From Mycobacterium malmoense (GTDB lineage: Bacteria > Actinomycetota > Actinomycetes > Mycobacteriales > Mycobacteriaceae), in contig NZ_CP080999.1 in assembly GCF_019645855.1 (NCBI RefSeq), positions 5,208,001-5,272,000 on the forward strand: a DNA stretch of 64,000 nucleotides. Reading direction: 5' to 3'. This document shows positions 48,912-63,931 of the stretch, piece after piece. A program made the position numbers and the translations under genes. The stretch's first letter is position 1. Every line of letters begins with the position of its first letter. Under the pieces are notes generated by a model, which worked only from the letters and a program-made list of their open reading frames with translations, made no database searches and was not told the DNA's origin.

Positions 48912-50381
48912 CTAAACGGCAACCGCCGCGGTCTTTTTGGCGAACCGCAGGCCCTCGTCGTCGATCTTGCCGCGCCGGATCGTGCGCATGTCGAAGAAGT
49001 AGTTCTGCTTGAGTCGCCACGGCGCGCGCGACCCCGATTTGGGAAGCATGTGCACCGAACGCTGGAAGTAGCCCGGGTTGAAGTCCATGAACGGCAACTC
49101 GTCGACGTCAGCGCCCGGCCGCTGCGGCTCCACGGTGTCAAAACCCTTGGCGTCCATGTAGTTCAGCAACCGGCAGACGAATTCGGAGACCAGATCCGCC
49201 TTCAGCGTCCACGATGCATTCGTGTACCCGAAGGTGATGGCGAAATTGGGGACGCCGGAGAACATCAAGCCCTTGTAGGTCATCAACGATGTCAGCTCGA
49301 AGGGCTCACCGTTCCTCGACGGCTGCACCCCACCCAGCAACTGCATGTTCAATCCCGTTGCGGTGACGATGATGTCGGCCTGCAGCTCCTCGCCCGAGGT
49401 GAGCTTGATCCCGGTCTTGGTGAACCGGTCGATGGTGTCGGTGACGACGTCCGCCTTGCCGTGCCGGATGGTCCGGAAGAAATCGCCGTCGGGGGCCAGG
49501 CACAGCCGTTGATCCCAGACGTTGTAACTCGGCCCGAAGTGCTTTTCGACGTCGTAGCCCTTCGGCAGGCGTCGCTGCGCCATCGTCATCAACGTCTTGC
49601 GCATGTAGGCGGGGCGTTTCCGGGACAACTGATACTGGAAGGTGCTGAACGCGATGGCTTTCCAGCGATTCGCGATATGCGCAAGGCGGTCCGGCAGCCA
49701 CCGGTTGGCCCGCACGGCGAAGGGGTCAACCCCGGGCAGTGAGCCGATGTAGGTCGGCGACCGCTGCAGCATCGTGACATGACCGGAGCCCGAGTTCACC
49801 AGAGCCGGGATCAGCGTGATTGCGGTGGCGCCGGACCCGATGACGACGATCTTCTTGCCCTGGTAGTCAAGGTCCTCCGGCCAGTGCTGCGGGTGGACGA
49901 TCGTGCCCTCGAAGTCCTCGGAGCCGGGGAACGTGGGCGTGTACCCCTTGTCGTAGTTGTAGTAGCCGGTGCAGGCGAGCAGGAAGGAGCAGGTGATGTC
50001 GTACCGGCGGCCGTCGTTCTCCACGGTCAAAGTCCAGCGGTTGTCGGCGTCGGACCAGTCGGCGGCCAGAACCCGGTGGCGGTAGCGGATGTGCCGGTCG
50101 ATCCCGTTCTCGACCGCCGTCTCCCTGATGTAGGCCTTGATCGAGGCGCCGTCGGCGATTGACTTCGCCGAGCGCCACGGCTTGAACCGGAACCCGAGGG
50201 TGAACATGTCCGAGTCCGAGCGGATGCCCGGGTACTTGAACAGGTCCCATGTGCCGCCCAGATCGTCGCGGCGCTCGAGGATGGCGTAGCTCTTGGTCGG
50301 GCAGCGGTCCTGCAGGTGCCAGGCGGCGCTCACGCCGGAGATGCCGGCGCCCACGATGACGACGTCGAGGTGCTCAGTCAT
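48912..50381 (-). CDS. ethA: Baeyer-Villiger monooxygenase EthA
   Basis: FAD/NADPH monooxygenase that activates ethionamide and related thioamide drugs in M. tuberculosis. 489 residues, the normal length: FAD motif VVIVGAGISGVSAAWHL, BVMO fingerprint FEGTIVHPQHWPEDL near residue 157, and NADPH motif VVIGSGATAITLIPAL. Mid-protein blocks differ from M. tuberculosis (about residues 210-245), so substrate preference may differ. A 3'-end relic of an ethA copy lies at 45870-45923. It is divergent from ethR. Confidence 0.95.
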   Translation of the reverse strand: MTEHLDVVIVGAGISGVSAAWHLQDRCPTKSYAILERRDDLGGTWDLFKYPGIRSDSDMFTLGFRFKPWRSAKSIADGASIKAYIRETAVENGIDRHIRYRHRVLAADWSDADNRWTLTVENDGRRYDITCSFLLACTGYYNYDKGYTPTFPGSEDFEGTIVHPQHWPEDLDYQGKKIVVIGSGATAITLIPALVNSGSGHVTMLQRSPTYIGSLPGVDPFAVRANRWLPDRLAHIANRWKAIAFSTFQYQLSRKRPAYMRKTLMTMAQRRLPKGYDVEKHFGPSYNVWDQRLCLAPDGDFFRTIRHGKADVVTDTIDRFTKTGIKLTSGEELQADIIVTATGLNMQLLGGVQPSRNGEPFELTSLMTYKGLMFSGVPNFAITFGYTNASWTLKADLVSEFVCRLLNYMDAKGFDTVEPQRPGADVDELPFMDFNPGYFQRSVHMLPKSGSRAPWRLKQNYFFDMRTIRRGKIDDEGLRFAKKTAAVAV

Positions 50382-50393
50382 GGCGCCACGTTA

Positions 50394-50428
50394 TCAACGC
50401 GGTGTCGAGTGCGTCAACGGGGTGTCGA
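50394..50428. promoter_or_regulatory. EthR operator repeats
   Basis: TCAACGCGGTGTCGA (50394-50408) and TCAACGGGGTGTCGA (50414-50428) form a direct repeat with a 20-base period, followed by GTCGAAAATTTCGAC (palindromic). It occupies the ethA-ethR gap, where EthR is known to bind cooperatively in M. tuberculosis. Confidence 0.75.
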
Positions 50429-50457
50429 AAATTTCGACTCCGTGTAAAGTAGCCGCC

Positions 50458-51114
50458 GTGACTACCGCCGGCCAGACCCGCGCCCTGCGTGGCCGCCGTT
50501 CCATGCGGCCCTCGGGCGACGACCGCGAGCAGGCGATCCTGGCGACCGCCGAACGGCTGCTGGAAGAGCGATCGCTCGCCGACATCTCGGTCGACGACCT
50601 GGCCAAGGGCGCCGGCCTGTCGCGGCCGACGTTCTACTTCTATTTCAAGTCCAAGGAGGCGGTGCTGCTGTCGCTGCTCGAGCCGGTGATCTCCCGTGCC
50701 GACTCCGAGTTCGACGGCGCGGTGCAGCGGCTACCGACGGACCCGCGGCGGGTGTGGCGCAACGGCATCAAGGCGTTCTTCACCGCATTCGCCACGCACC
50801 GCGCGCTGGCGCGGGCCGCGACGGAGGCGCTGGCCACCAGCTCGGAGCTGCGGGCGACGTGGTTAGGGTTCATGCAGAAATGGATCGACCAGACGGCGGC
50901 CATGATCACCGCCGAGCGGGCCCGCGGCGCCGCGCCCGAGACCATCCCGGCGGCGGACCTGGCGACGTCGCTGAACCAGATGAACGAGCGCACGATGATG
51001 GCCGCCCTGTCCGCCGAGACGCCCGCGGTCGACGAGGACCGGGTCGTCGACACCCTCACCCACATCTGGGTCACCAGCATCTACGGCGAACCCGGCTTGC
51101 CGTCGGGTCCGTGA
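50458..51114 (+). CDS. ethR: TetR-family repressor EthR
   Basis: 218-residue repressor of ethA. N-terminal region RGRRSMRPSGDDREQAILAT, helix-turn-helix SVDDLAKGAGLSRPTFYFYF (about residues 42-61) and C-terminal ligand-binding helices (FMQKWIDQTAAMITAERARG, LNQMNERTMMA) match M. tuberculosis EthR. GTG 50458 gives the expected start. A 313-base gap follows to dinB; it holds tandem GTGACA words near 51323 but no gene. Confidence 0.93.
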   Translation: MTTAGQTRALRGRRSMRPSGDDREQAILATAERLLEERSLADISVDDLAKGAGLSRPTFYFYFKSKEAVLLSLLEPVISRADSEFDGAVQRLPTDPRRVWRNGIKAFFTAFATHRALARAATEALATSSELRATWLGFMQKWIDQTAAMITAERARGAAPETIPAADLATSLNQMNERTMMAALSAETPAVDEDRVVDTLTHIWVTSIYGEPGLPSGP

Positions 51115-51415
51115 GTTCGTCGGGGGGTTGTTACCAGACGCCGCTGGCGCCGCTTGGCTCGGCCGGGACGCGGGGGCCAAAATGGCGCGTCAATCCCCAT
51201 TTGTCACATCGGTCACTCGTCGGCCGGCATACAACGATGTGCCCACCTATGAGCGACTGCTGACCGCTTTTGTCGCTGTGAAGCGGGCAAAAGAGTGTGT
51301 GCCCGCCACGCCGAGACGCATGTGACAATTGTGACCACCACGACGTGGCCGGCGTGACCCGCCCCGAGTCACGAACCGTCAGCCAACGTCAGGCCTTAGC
51401 TGTCACACCCGCGTG

Positions 51416-51429
51416 CGAACATCTGTTCG
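51416..51429. promoter_or_regulatory. LexA (SOS) box overlapping the dinB start
   Basis: CGAACATCTGTTCG is a dyad that fits the core of the mycobacterial LexA site (TCGAAC-N4-GTTCGA); only the outer T and A differ. Its last base is the first base of the GTG start at 51429, so LexA would directly block initiation or a leaderless promoter. Confidence 0.65.
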
Positions 51430-52628
51430 TGCGGTGCGACGCATCCATCCTGCACGCGGACCTGGACTCCTTCTATGCGTCCGTCGAGCAGCGCGATGAC
51501 CCGGCGCTGCGGGGCCGCCCGGTGATCGTCGGCGGCGGGGTGGTGCTGGCGGCCAGCTACGAAGCCAAGGCCTACGGCGTGCGCACGGCGATGAGCGGGG
51601 CGCAGGCGCGGCGCCTGTGCCCGCACGCCGTGGTGGTGCCGCCCCGGATGAGCGCCTATAGCCGCGCCAGCGACGCCGTGTTCGAGGTGTTTCGCGATTG
51701 CACACCGATCGTGGAGCCGCTGTCGGTGGACGAGGCCTTCCTCGACGTCGGCGGCCTGCGCCGGGTCTCCGGCACGCCGGTCCAGATCGCGGCGCGGCTG
51801 CGCGCCGACGTGCGCGACCGCGTCGGCCTGCCCATCACCGTCGGCGTCGCCCGGACCAAGTTTCTCGCCAAGGTCGCCAGCCAAGAAGCCAAGCCCGACG
51901 GACTCCTGCTGGTGCCGCCCGATCGAGAGCTGGCATTCCTGCGCCCGCTGCCGGTGCGTCGGCTCTGGGGTGTGGGCGCCAAGACCGCCGAAAAACTGCA
52001 CGCGCACGGCATCACGACCGTCGCCGACGTCGCCGAGCTCAGCGAGTCGACGCTGGCCTCCCTGCTGGGCGCGGCGATGGGCCGCCAGCTGTATGCGCTG
52101 TCCCGCAACATCGACCGCCGCCGAGTCACCACCGGTGTGCGTCGCCGGTCCGTGGGCGCCCAGCGGGCGCTGGGTCGCGCCGGGAATCGCATGTCGGCCG
52201 CCGAGGTCGACGCCGTGGTGGTCAACCTGATCGACCGGATCACCGGCCGGATGCGCGCCGCCGGACGCACCGGGCGCACGGTGACGCTACGCCTGCGGTT
52301 CGATGACTTCGGCCGGGCGACGCGGTCGCACACGTTGCCGTGGGCCACGTCGTCGACGCCGCCCATCCTGGCGGCCGCCCGGCAGTTGGTCTCAGCAGCG
52401 GAGCCCCTGATCGCGCAGCGCGGGCTGACGCTGGTCGGCTTCGCGGTGTCGAGCATCGACCGCATCGGCGCCCAGCAGCTGCTGCTGCCGTTCGGCGAGG
52501 AATCCCGCCGCGACGACATCGACGCGGCGATCGACCGGGTACGGGAACGCTACGGCAGATCCGCGCTCACGCCCGCGGTGCTCGTCGGCCGCGACCCGGG
52601 CCTCGAAATGCCGCACCTGCCGGACTAG
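51429..52628 (+). CDS. dinB: Y-family DNA polymerase IV (DinB)
   Basis: 399-residue translesion polymerase. Metal-binding motifs ILHADLDSFYASVEQR at the N terminus and EPLSVDEAFLDVGGL near residue 103; steric-gate region present (SFYASVE); thumb helix-hairpin-helix LWGVGAKTAEKLHAHGI; little-finger domain; C-terminal clamp-binding-like QQLLLPFGEE near residue 350. It is unlike the M. tuberculosis DinX and DinP as I recall them; its position beside ethAR suggests the third mycobacterial type (DinB3 of M. smegmatis), which M. tuberculosis lacks. GTG 51429 is the best start; there is no Shine-Dalgarno, so a leaderless mRNA is likely. Confidence 0.88.
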   Translation: MRCDASILHADLDSFYASVEQRDDPALRGRPVIVGGGVVLAASYEAKAYGVRTAMSGAQARRLCPHAVVVPPRMSAYSRASDAVFEVFRDCTPIVEPLSVDEAFLDVGGLRRVSGTPVQIAARLRADVRDRVGLPITVGVARTKFLAKVASQEAKPDGLLLVPPDRELAFLRPLPVRRLWGVGAKTAEKLHAHGITTVADVAELSESTLASLLGAAMGRQLYALSRNIDRRRVTTGVRRRSVGAQRALGRAGNRMSAAEVDAVVVNLIDRITGRMRAAGRTGRTVTLRLRFDDFGRATRSHTLPWATSSTPPILAAARQLVSAAEPLIAQRGLTLVGFAVSSIDRIGAQQLLLPFGEESRRDDIDAAIDRVRERYGRSALTPAVLVGRDPGLEMPHLPD

Positions 52629-52664
52629 CAGCATTCGCACGGGTCGCCTCGCTCTCGCCGTCTT

Positions 52665-52688
52665 ACACCTAATAGTGCATGATGGTGT
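52665..52688. promoter_or_regulatory. Inverted repeat before vapB
   Basis: ACACC (52665-52669) and GGTGT (52684-52688) flank an AT-rich core with a TAATAG box directly before the vapB ATG, as expected of an autoregulatory VapBC operator. The arms are short. Confidence 0.4.
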
Positions 52689-52689
52689 T

Positions 52690-52917
52690 ATGTCGCGGAC
52701 CAACATCGAAATCAACGACGAACTTGTGGCCGCCGCGCAGCGAATGTATCGACTGGATTCGAAGCGGAGTGCCGTTGACCTCGCACTGCGCAGGCTCGTG
52801 GGTGAACCGTTAGACCGCGATGAGGCGTTGGCACTCCAGGGCAGCGGTTTCGATTTCACCAATGATGAGATCGAATCGTTTTCGGACACGGGCATAGACC
52901 TCGCAGACCAGTCTTAG
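52690..52917 (+). CDS. vapB: VapB-family antitoxin
   Basis: 75-residue antitoxin: an N-terminal ribbon-helix-helix (SRTNIEINDELVAAAQRMY, SKRSAVDLALRRLVG) for DNA binding, then an acidic tail (FTNDEIESFSDTGID) that would block the toxin. ATG 52690 is chosen; GTG 52675 would add five residues. The stop is immediately followed by the toxin ATG. Confidence 0.88.
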   Translation: MSRTNIEINDELVAAAQRMYRLDSKRSAVDLALRRLVGEPLDRDEALALQGSGFDFTNDEIESFSDTGIDLADQS

Positions 52918-53316
52918 ATGATCGTCGACACGTCGGTCTGGATTGAATTTCTGACCACCTCTGAGTCGCTCGCCAGCCGCTGGCTAGCAGATCGCATTGC
53001 CGCCAACTCGCAGGTGATCGTCCCTGAGGTCGTGATGATGGAACTGCTGATCGGTACGACCGACGAGTCCAAGGCAATACGGCGGAGGCGACTACTGCAA
53101 CGGTTCAATATCGAGCCGTTTGCCCCCGTGCGGGACGCAGAAGATGCGGCCGCTATCCACCGGCGCTGTCGTCGCGGTGGTGACACCGTACGCAGCCTGA
53201 TCGATTGCCAGGTGGCCGCGATGGCGCTGCGGATCGGGGTCACTGTGGCACATCGTGATCGTGATTACGAGGTGATCCGCACGCATTGCGGACTACAAAC
53301 CGAGCCCTTGTTCTGA
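52918..53316 (+). CDS. vapC: VapC-family PIN-domain toxin
   Basis: 132-residue PIN ribonuclease. Acidic active-site residues Asp4 (IVDTSVWIEF), Glu42 (VVMMELLIG), Asp96 (SLIDCQVAAMAL) and Asp114/Asp116 (HRDRDYEVI) are all present, so it should be active; VapC toxins cut tRNA or rRNA. Abuts vapB with no gap. Confidence 0.92.
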   Translation: MIVDTSVWIEFLTTSESLASRWLADRIAANSQVIVPEVVMMELLIGTTDESKAIRRRRLLQRFNIEPFAPVRDAEDAAAIHRRCRRGGDTVRSLIDCQVAAMALRIGVTVAHRDRDYEVIRTHCGLQTEPLF

Positions 53317-53368
53317 CTTGGATACCACTTGTTGCACGTCGAATACCGCTGTGGCGTAGCGGTATTGA

Positions 53369-54376
53369 TCAGTTCGCACCCGTCCACTCCAGCAACCGCT
53401 CGGCCGGCCACGTGTTGACGATCCGGTCGACGGGCACGCCCGCGTCCACCGCGCGCTGGGCACCGTAGCCGAGGAAGTCCAGCTGACCCGGCGCGTGCGC
53501 GTCGGTGTCGATGCTGAACAGGCAGCCGATCTCCAGCGCCAGCTTGAGCAGACGCGTCGGCGGATCGCGGCGCTCGGGGCGGGAATTGATCTCCACCGCG
53601 GTCCCGTGGTCCCGGCAGGCGGTGAACACCGCCTCGGCGTCGAACTTCGATTCGGGCCGGATGCCGCGGTTGCCGGAGACCAGCCGGCCGGTGCAGTGGC
53701 CGAGCACGTCGGCGAGGGGATTGGAGACGGCGTTGATCATCCGGCGGGTCATCGCCGCCGAATCCATCGACAGCTTCGAGTGCACGCTGGCCACCACGAC
53801 GTCGAGGCGCTCCAGCAGCTCGGGCTCCTGGTCCAGGGTGCCGTCCTCGAGGATGTCGACCTCGATGCCGGTGAGGATGCGCATCGGCGCGAACTCGTCG
53901 CGCAGCCCGTCGATCACCTCGAGCTGCGCGCGCAACCGCTCCGGCGACAGCCCGTTGGCGACCGTCAGCCGCGGCGAATGATCGGTCAGCGCGCAATATT
54001 CATGGCCCAGCGCGGACGCCGTTGCCATCATCTCGTCGATCGGCGCCGACCCGTCCGACCAGTTCGAATGCAGGTGCAGGTCGCCGCGCAGCGCGGCGCG
54101 GATGTCGCCTCCACCGAGATCCTCAGCGGCGGAACGCAATTCGACCAGCAGGTCGGGCTCTCGACCGGACCACGCCTGGTCGATGACCTTCGCGGTCTTG
54201 GGCCCGATGCCCGGCAGCTTCTGCCAGCTGTTGGCCTGACCGTGGCGCTCCCGCTCGGCGTCGTCAAGACCCTCGATGATGTCGGCGGCGTTGCGGTAGG
54301 CCATCACCCGCCTGGGGTCGTGGCGGCTGCGGTCCTTGTAGTAGGCGATCTGCCGCAAAGCAGCTACCGGGTCCAT
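53369..54376 (-). CDS. PHP-domain protein with polymerase-X-like helix-hairpin-helix (Rv3856c type)
   Basis: 335 residues. The N-terminal third resembles the helical part of DNA polymerase X (DPVAALRQIAYYKDRS, LPGIGPKTAKVIDQA hairpin) without the nucleotidyltransferase site. The C-terminal part is a PHP phosphoesterase: GDLHLHSNWSDGS, CALTDHSPR, LTGIEVDIL, VVASVHSKL, DVLGHCTGR and FSIDTDAHAPGQ give a full set of metal ligands. A DNA-repair phosphoesterase is likely. ATG 54376 is chosen because the length equals the M. tuberculosis protein. Confidence 0.9.
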   Translation of the reverse strand: MDPVAALRQIAYYKDRSRHDPRRVMAYRNAADIIEGLDDAERERHGQANSWQKLPGIGPKTAKVIDQAWSGREPDLLVELRSAAEDLGGGDIRAALRGDLHLHSNWSDGSAPIDEMMATASALGHEYCALTDHSPRLTVANGLSPERLRAQLEVIDGLRDEFAPMRILTGIEVDILEDGTLDQEPELLERLDVVVASVHSKLSMDSAAMTRRMINAVSNPLADVLGHCTGRLVSGNRGIRPESKFDAEAVFTACRDHGTAVEINSRPERRDPPTRLLKLALEIGCLFSIDTDAHAPGQLDFLGYGAQRAVDAGVPVDRIVNTWPAERLLEWTGAN

Positions 54377-54469
54377 GGCTCCAGTGTGCCCGCCGAAGCG
54401 CGGCGGCCCGCCGGTCACCGGTGGGTGGAGTTTAGTTGCGCTTCATAAAGATCGACTAACGTCGTTTTC

Positions 54470-55327
54470 ATGCGATTCGCCTTCAAAACCTCACCGCAAA
54501 ACACGACCTGGGCCGACATGCTGGCCGTCTGGCAGGCCGCCGACGACATCGACGTCTACGAGTCCGGTTGGACCTTCGACCACTTCTATCCGATATTCTC
54601 CGACAGCGACGGGCCGTGCCTGGAGGGCTGGACGACGCTGACCGCGCTGGCGCAGGCCACCAAGCGGCTGCGGCTGGGGACGCTGGTCACCGGCATCCAC
54701 TACCGACACCCCGCCGTGCTGGCCAACATGGCCGCGGCACTGGACATCATCTCGAACGGGCGGCTGGAGCTGGGAATCGGCGCGGGGTGGAACGAGGAGG
54801 AGTCCGGCGCCTACGGCATCGAGCTCGGCTCCATCAAGGAACGCTTCGACCGGTTCGAGGAGGCCTGCGAGGTGCTGACCAGCCTGCTGAGCCACGAGAC
54901 CACCGACTTCGACGGCACGTACTACCAACTCAAGGCCGCCCGCAACGAGCCCAAGGGCGTGCAGCGCCCGCACCCGCCGATCTGCATCGGCGGCAGCGGG
55001 GAGAAGCGCACGCTGCGGATCACCGCCCGCTACGCCCAGCATTGGAACTTCGTCGGCGGCCCACCGGACGTCTTCGCCCACAAGCGCGACGTGCTCGCCT
55101 CACACTGCGCGGACATCGGGCGCAATCCGAAGGAAATCACCCTGTCGGCCCATCTCGGCCTGGGGCCGGACCGCGACTACGGGAAGGTCATCGAGGACGC
55201 GGCCGGGCTGGCCGCCGAAGGCCTGGACTTGGGCATCGTCTACCTCTCGCCGCCGCACGACCCCGCCGTCCTGGAACCGCTGGCGGAGGCGATCCGGGAT
55301 TCGCGGCTATTGGTTTCGCCTGGATAA
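54470..55327 (+). CDS. Luciferase-like (LLM) F420-dependent oxidoreductase
   Basis: 285-residue TIM-barrel LLM protein: MRFAFKTSPQNTTWADML, ATKRLRLGTLVTGIHYRHP, GRLELGIGAGWNEEESGAYG, PPICIGGSGEKRTLRITARY. The features are typical of the F420-dependent subgroup abundant in mycobacteria, though FMN cannot be excluded. The substrate is unknown. It is divergent from the PHP gene. Confidence 0.87.
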   Translation: MRFAFKTSPQNTTWADMLAVWQAADDIDVYESGWTFDHFYPIFSDSDGPCLEGWTTLTALAQATKRLRLGTLVTGIHYRHPAVLANMAAALDIISNGRLELGIGAGWNEEESGAYGIELGSIKERFDRFEEACEVLTSLLSHETTDFDGTYYQLKAARNEPKGVQRPHPPICIGGSGEKRTLRITARYAQHWNFVGGPPDVFAHKRDVLASHCADIGRNPKEITLSAHLGLGPDRDYGKVIEDAAGLAAEGLDLGIVYLSPPHDPAVLEPLAEAIRDSRLLVSPG

Positions 55328-55676
55328 CATCCCCTAGGCCTGAGCAAACCCGTCGTGCACCCGTCGGCTCGCGGGCGGACGGCTACGCCCCGAACAGCAG
55401 CAGCTCTTCGGCGGTAACCAGGCGCTCGTGCTTAGCGGGAAATTCGCGGCTCTTTACCGGATGACGAAACCATGACCAGGCGATTCGCCCCATCCGCGAC
55501 CGAGGTACTGGGTTGATATGCACAGTGATCACTCCTGCGATCGGTCCGTTCCACTGGACTCCCATGTCGCGTGGATGTGATGGGGCCCACAACGGCCCAT
55601 TAGACAACAGTCGTCTGGCAAACTGTCGCAGAAACGCCGGACGAATATAAGTCTGTTTCTAATGTGGCTGGTGTGA
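55328..55676. other. 349-base stretch without a supported gene
   Basis: A minus-strand frame (55383-55607, TTG start) encodes 74 residues ending SREFPAKHERLVTAEELLLFGA; it looks partly protein-like, but there is no good start or ribosome binding site, so I leave it uncalled. M. tuberculosis has the small Rv3857c here. I see no repeat or terminator. Confidence 0.4.
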
Positions 55677-61731
<6,055 letters not shown>

Positions 61732-62345
61732 ATGCACCTGACCCTTCACCTGGACGTTCTTCGCGACCGCTATGAGCGGCTCCGATGAGGCCGCACCCGA
61801 GGGTTGCGGGCTAAAACCCCTTCGGTCTTGTCGATAGGCTGTCCCCAGGCGGGGATGATCCGGTTAGGGATACGTCCGTGCAGCGCTGAACGGTGGCCTG
61901 GAACCGGTCTCGACAAGTCGTAAAACGATATGACAAAACCCGCCTGACATGCCAACTTCGTCCAGTCTAGCTACCAGCCGGCGGCGCCGTAAAACGCTGC
62001 GGCCAGCGATCGGCGCCTTGCCGGGATGCCGATCGGCGCCCGCTATCACCCCCGCCGTGGCGCCGGGATCGGCGGATCGGGCGCTACGTCAACCGCTTGC
62101 GCAGGTTTGCTGCGATTGCGTTAAAGCGCAGCGGCAACGCCGCCGACATTGCCCCTTGACGTGTTCAACGCCGGACGAAGGGCGTCGCGAGCACACCGCG
62201 GTAAGCCCCGCTAAGTTTGCACGGTGCCAATGAGATCCCCCGGCGCCGCGTGCGCCGATACTGGACCGATACTGGTCCGCGTCCGGCGTTGGCGGTCGTA
62301 CCGTGGTGCTCGACCCCTGAGCAACTCGCGCGGTCGGTCACCCGC
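61732..62345. other. 614-base intergenic stretch upstream of gltB
   Basis: This holds the promoters of gltB (minus) and of the MinD-like gene (plus). I see no operator, repeat or small gene that I can defend. Confidence 0.5.
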
Positions 62346-63515
62346 GTGAAGACCGATCGCCCGGCATCCGAGGAGCCCATGAACGAGCGCGAATTCTTGC
62401 GGGACCGGCTGCAGCCCGGCCAACCAGGTCCCCCCGCCGCACGCCCGGCCGGTCCCCACCCCGCGTCCCCGGCCTCTCCCCCGGTTGCGCAGAGACCGGC
62501 CCCGCCGTACCCGCCGGCACCCGCACCGCCGCATCCACCGAGACCCCCGCGGTGGTCGCCGCCGTGGCAGGCAGCTCCCCTGGCGCCCGCCGTCGCGCCG
62601 GCACTTCCCGACCGCGGTTGGCGACGCGTCCTGCGGCTGGCCACCTTTGGTCTCGTCACGCTGGGTCCGTCGGCCGCGCAGCGTCAGGAGGCTCAATTCG
62701 AAGCGGCCGTCCGGACCGTCCTGCATGGCAATTACAAGGTCGGCGTGCTGGGCAAGGGCGGGGTGGGAAAAACGTCGGTGGCCGCCAGCGTCGGATCGCT
62801 TTTCGCCGAACTGCGTCAGCAAGACCACGTCGTGGCGATCGACGCCGATACCGCGTTCGGCCGGCTGGGCAGCCGGATCGACCCGCGGTCGAGCGGCTCG
62901 TTCTGGGAACTGACCTCCGACAAGAACCTGCGGTCCTTCACCGATGTGGTCGGGCGGCTGGGCCGCAATTCCGCCGGCTTGCACGTGCTCGGCGGCGAAC
63001 CGGCGTCCGGGCCGCGCCGGGTCCTCGATCCCGCGATCTACCGGGAGGCCGCGTTGCGGCTGGATCGCCATTTCACGATCTCGGTCATCGACTGCGGCTC
63101 GACGATGGACTCACCGGTCACCCAGGAGGTCCTGCGCGATCTCGATGCGCTCATCGTGGTGTCCTCGCCGTGGGCGGATGGCGCCTCGGCCGCCGCCAGG
63201 ACCATGGAATGGCTGTCCGATCAAGGCCTGACCGGCCTGCTGCACAACACCATCGTGGTGCTCAACGACTCCGACGGCCACGCCGACAAACGCACCCGCG
63301 AGCTGCTGGCACGCGAGTTCGTCGATCACGGGCGGCCCGTCGTCGAGGTGCCCTTCGATCCCCACCTACGGCCCGGCGGTGTCATCGACGTGAACGGCGA
63401 AATGGGCCCGGCGACACGCCGGAAATTTCTCCAGGTCACGGCGACCGTCGTGGGGTATTTCGCGGCGCGGCCGGACCGTGCGCGGAACCGGCGGCCCGGA
63501 GGCGAAGACGGCTAG
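62346..63515 (+). CDS. MinD/ParA-like P-loop ATPase (Rv3860 type)
   Basis: 389-residue protein of the type linked to ESX regions (EspI-like). About 80 N-terminal residues are Pro/Ala-rich; the ATPase domain begins near residue 128 with the deviant Walker A VGVLGKGGVGKTSVAASVG, followed by VVAIDADTAFGRLGSRID and ISVIDCGSTMDSPVTQEVL. It lacks a DNA-partition neighbour. GTG 62346 gives the length of the M. tuberculosis protein; ATG 62379 has GAGGAG but with a spacing of only three bases. Convergent 4-base overlap with the SRPBCC gene. Confidence 0.88.
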   Translation: MKTDRPASEEPMNEREFLRDRLQPGQPGPPAARPAGPHPASPASPPVAQRPAPPYPPAPAPPHPPRPPRWSPPWQAAPLAPAVAPALPDRGWRRVLRLATFGLVTLGPSAAQRQEAQFEAAVRTVLHGNYKVGVLGKGGVGKTSVAASVGSLFAELRQQDHVVAIDADTAFGRLGSRIDPRSSGSFWELTSDKNLRSFTDVVGRLGRNSAGLHVLGGEPASGPRRVLDPAIYREAALRLDRHFTISVIDCGSTMDSPVTQEVLRDLDALIVVSSPWADGASAAARTMEWLSDQGLTGLLHNTIVVLNDSDGHADKRTRELLAREFVDHGRPVVEVPFDPHLRPGGVIDVNGEMGPATRRKFLQVTATVVGYFAARPDRARNRRPGGEDG

Positions 63516-63931
63516 GCCTGCTCGGCGGCCCGCTTCAAGCCCGCGCTCTCCATCGCGAGGAAGGAGCGGATCCGGGACCCCGCCAGCGGCGCCGCCAGCC
63601 ACGCCAACGGGCCGGTCGCGATGAACTCCAGCGTGGTGGCGACGTGGTCGCCGTTGTCGCCGATGCGGTGCACCGCCTCGAACGACAGCCCCGGCGCCTC
63701 GGCCACCCAGGTGAATTCGCGCAGCGGCTCGAGTTGCGTGACCGTCCATACCATCGGCCGCCCCTTGGGCTGAGTCACCCTGGAGCGGCTACCCACCACC
63801 AACGGGCCACCGTCCAGGCGCTCTATCTCCCGCATCGACTCGGTCCAGGACGGCCAGCGCTCGACGTCGACCAGCAACTCCCACACCCGCGCGGCGGGCG
63901 CGTGCACGATTTCGGAACGTACGTATCGCAT
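63512..63931 (-). CDS. SRPBCC (polyketide cyclase/START-like) family protein
   Basis: 139-residue protein with the SRPBCC pattern: VRSEIVHAPAARVWELLVDV, ERWPSWTESMREIERL, SRVTQPKGRPMVWTVTQLEP, and a long C-terminal helix (LAMESAGLKRAAEQA). Such proteins bind hydrophobic ligands in a deep pocket; the ligand is unknown. Downstream of it to the window end (63932-64000) is an upstream region with no feature I recognise. Confidence 0.85.
   Translation of the reverse strand: MRYVRSEIVHAPAARVWELLVDVERWPSWTESMREIERLDGGPLVVGSRSRVTQPKGRPMVWTVTQLEPLREFTWVAEAPGLSFEAVHRIGDNGDHVATTLEFIATGPLAWLAAPLAGSRIRSFLAMESAGLKRAAEQA

Noticed and set aside
55383..55607. Small minus-strand gene between the luciferase-like gene and gltD
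   Set aside because: It needs a TTG start, has no ribosome binding site and no family match; kept only as a note on the gap.
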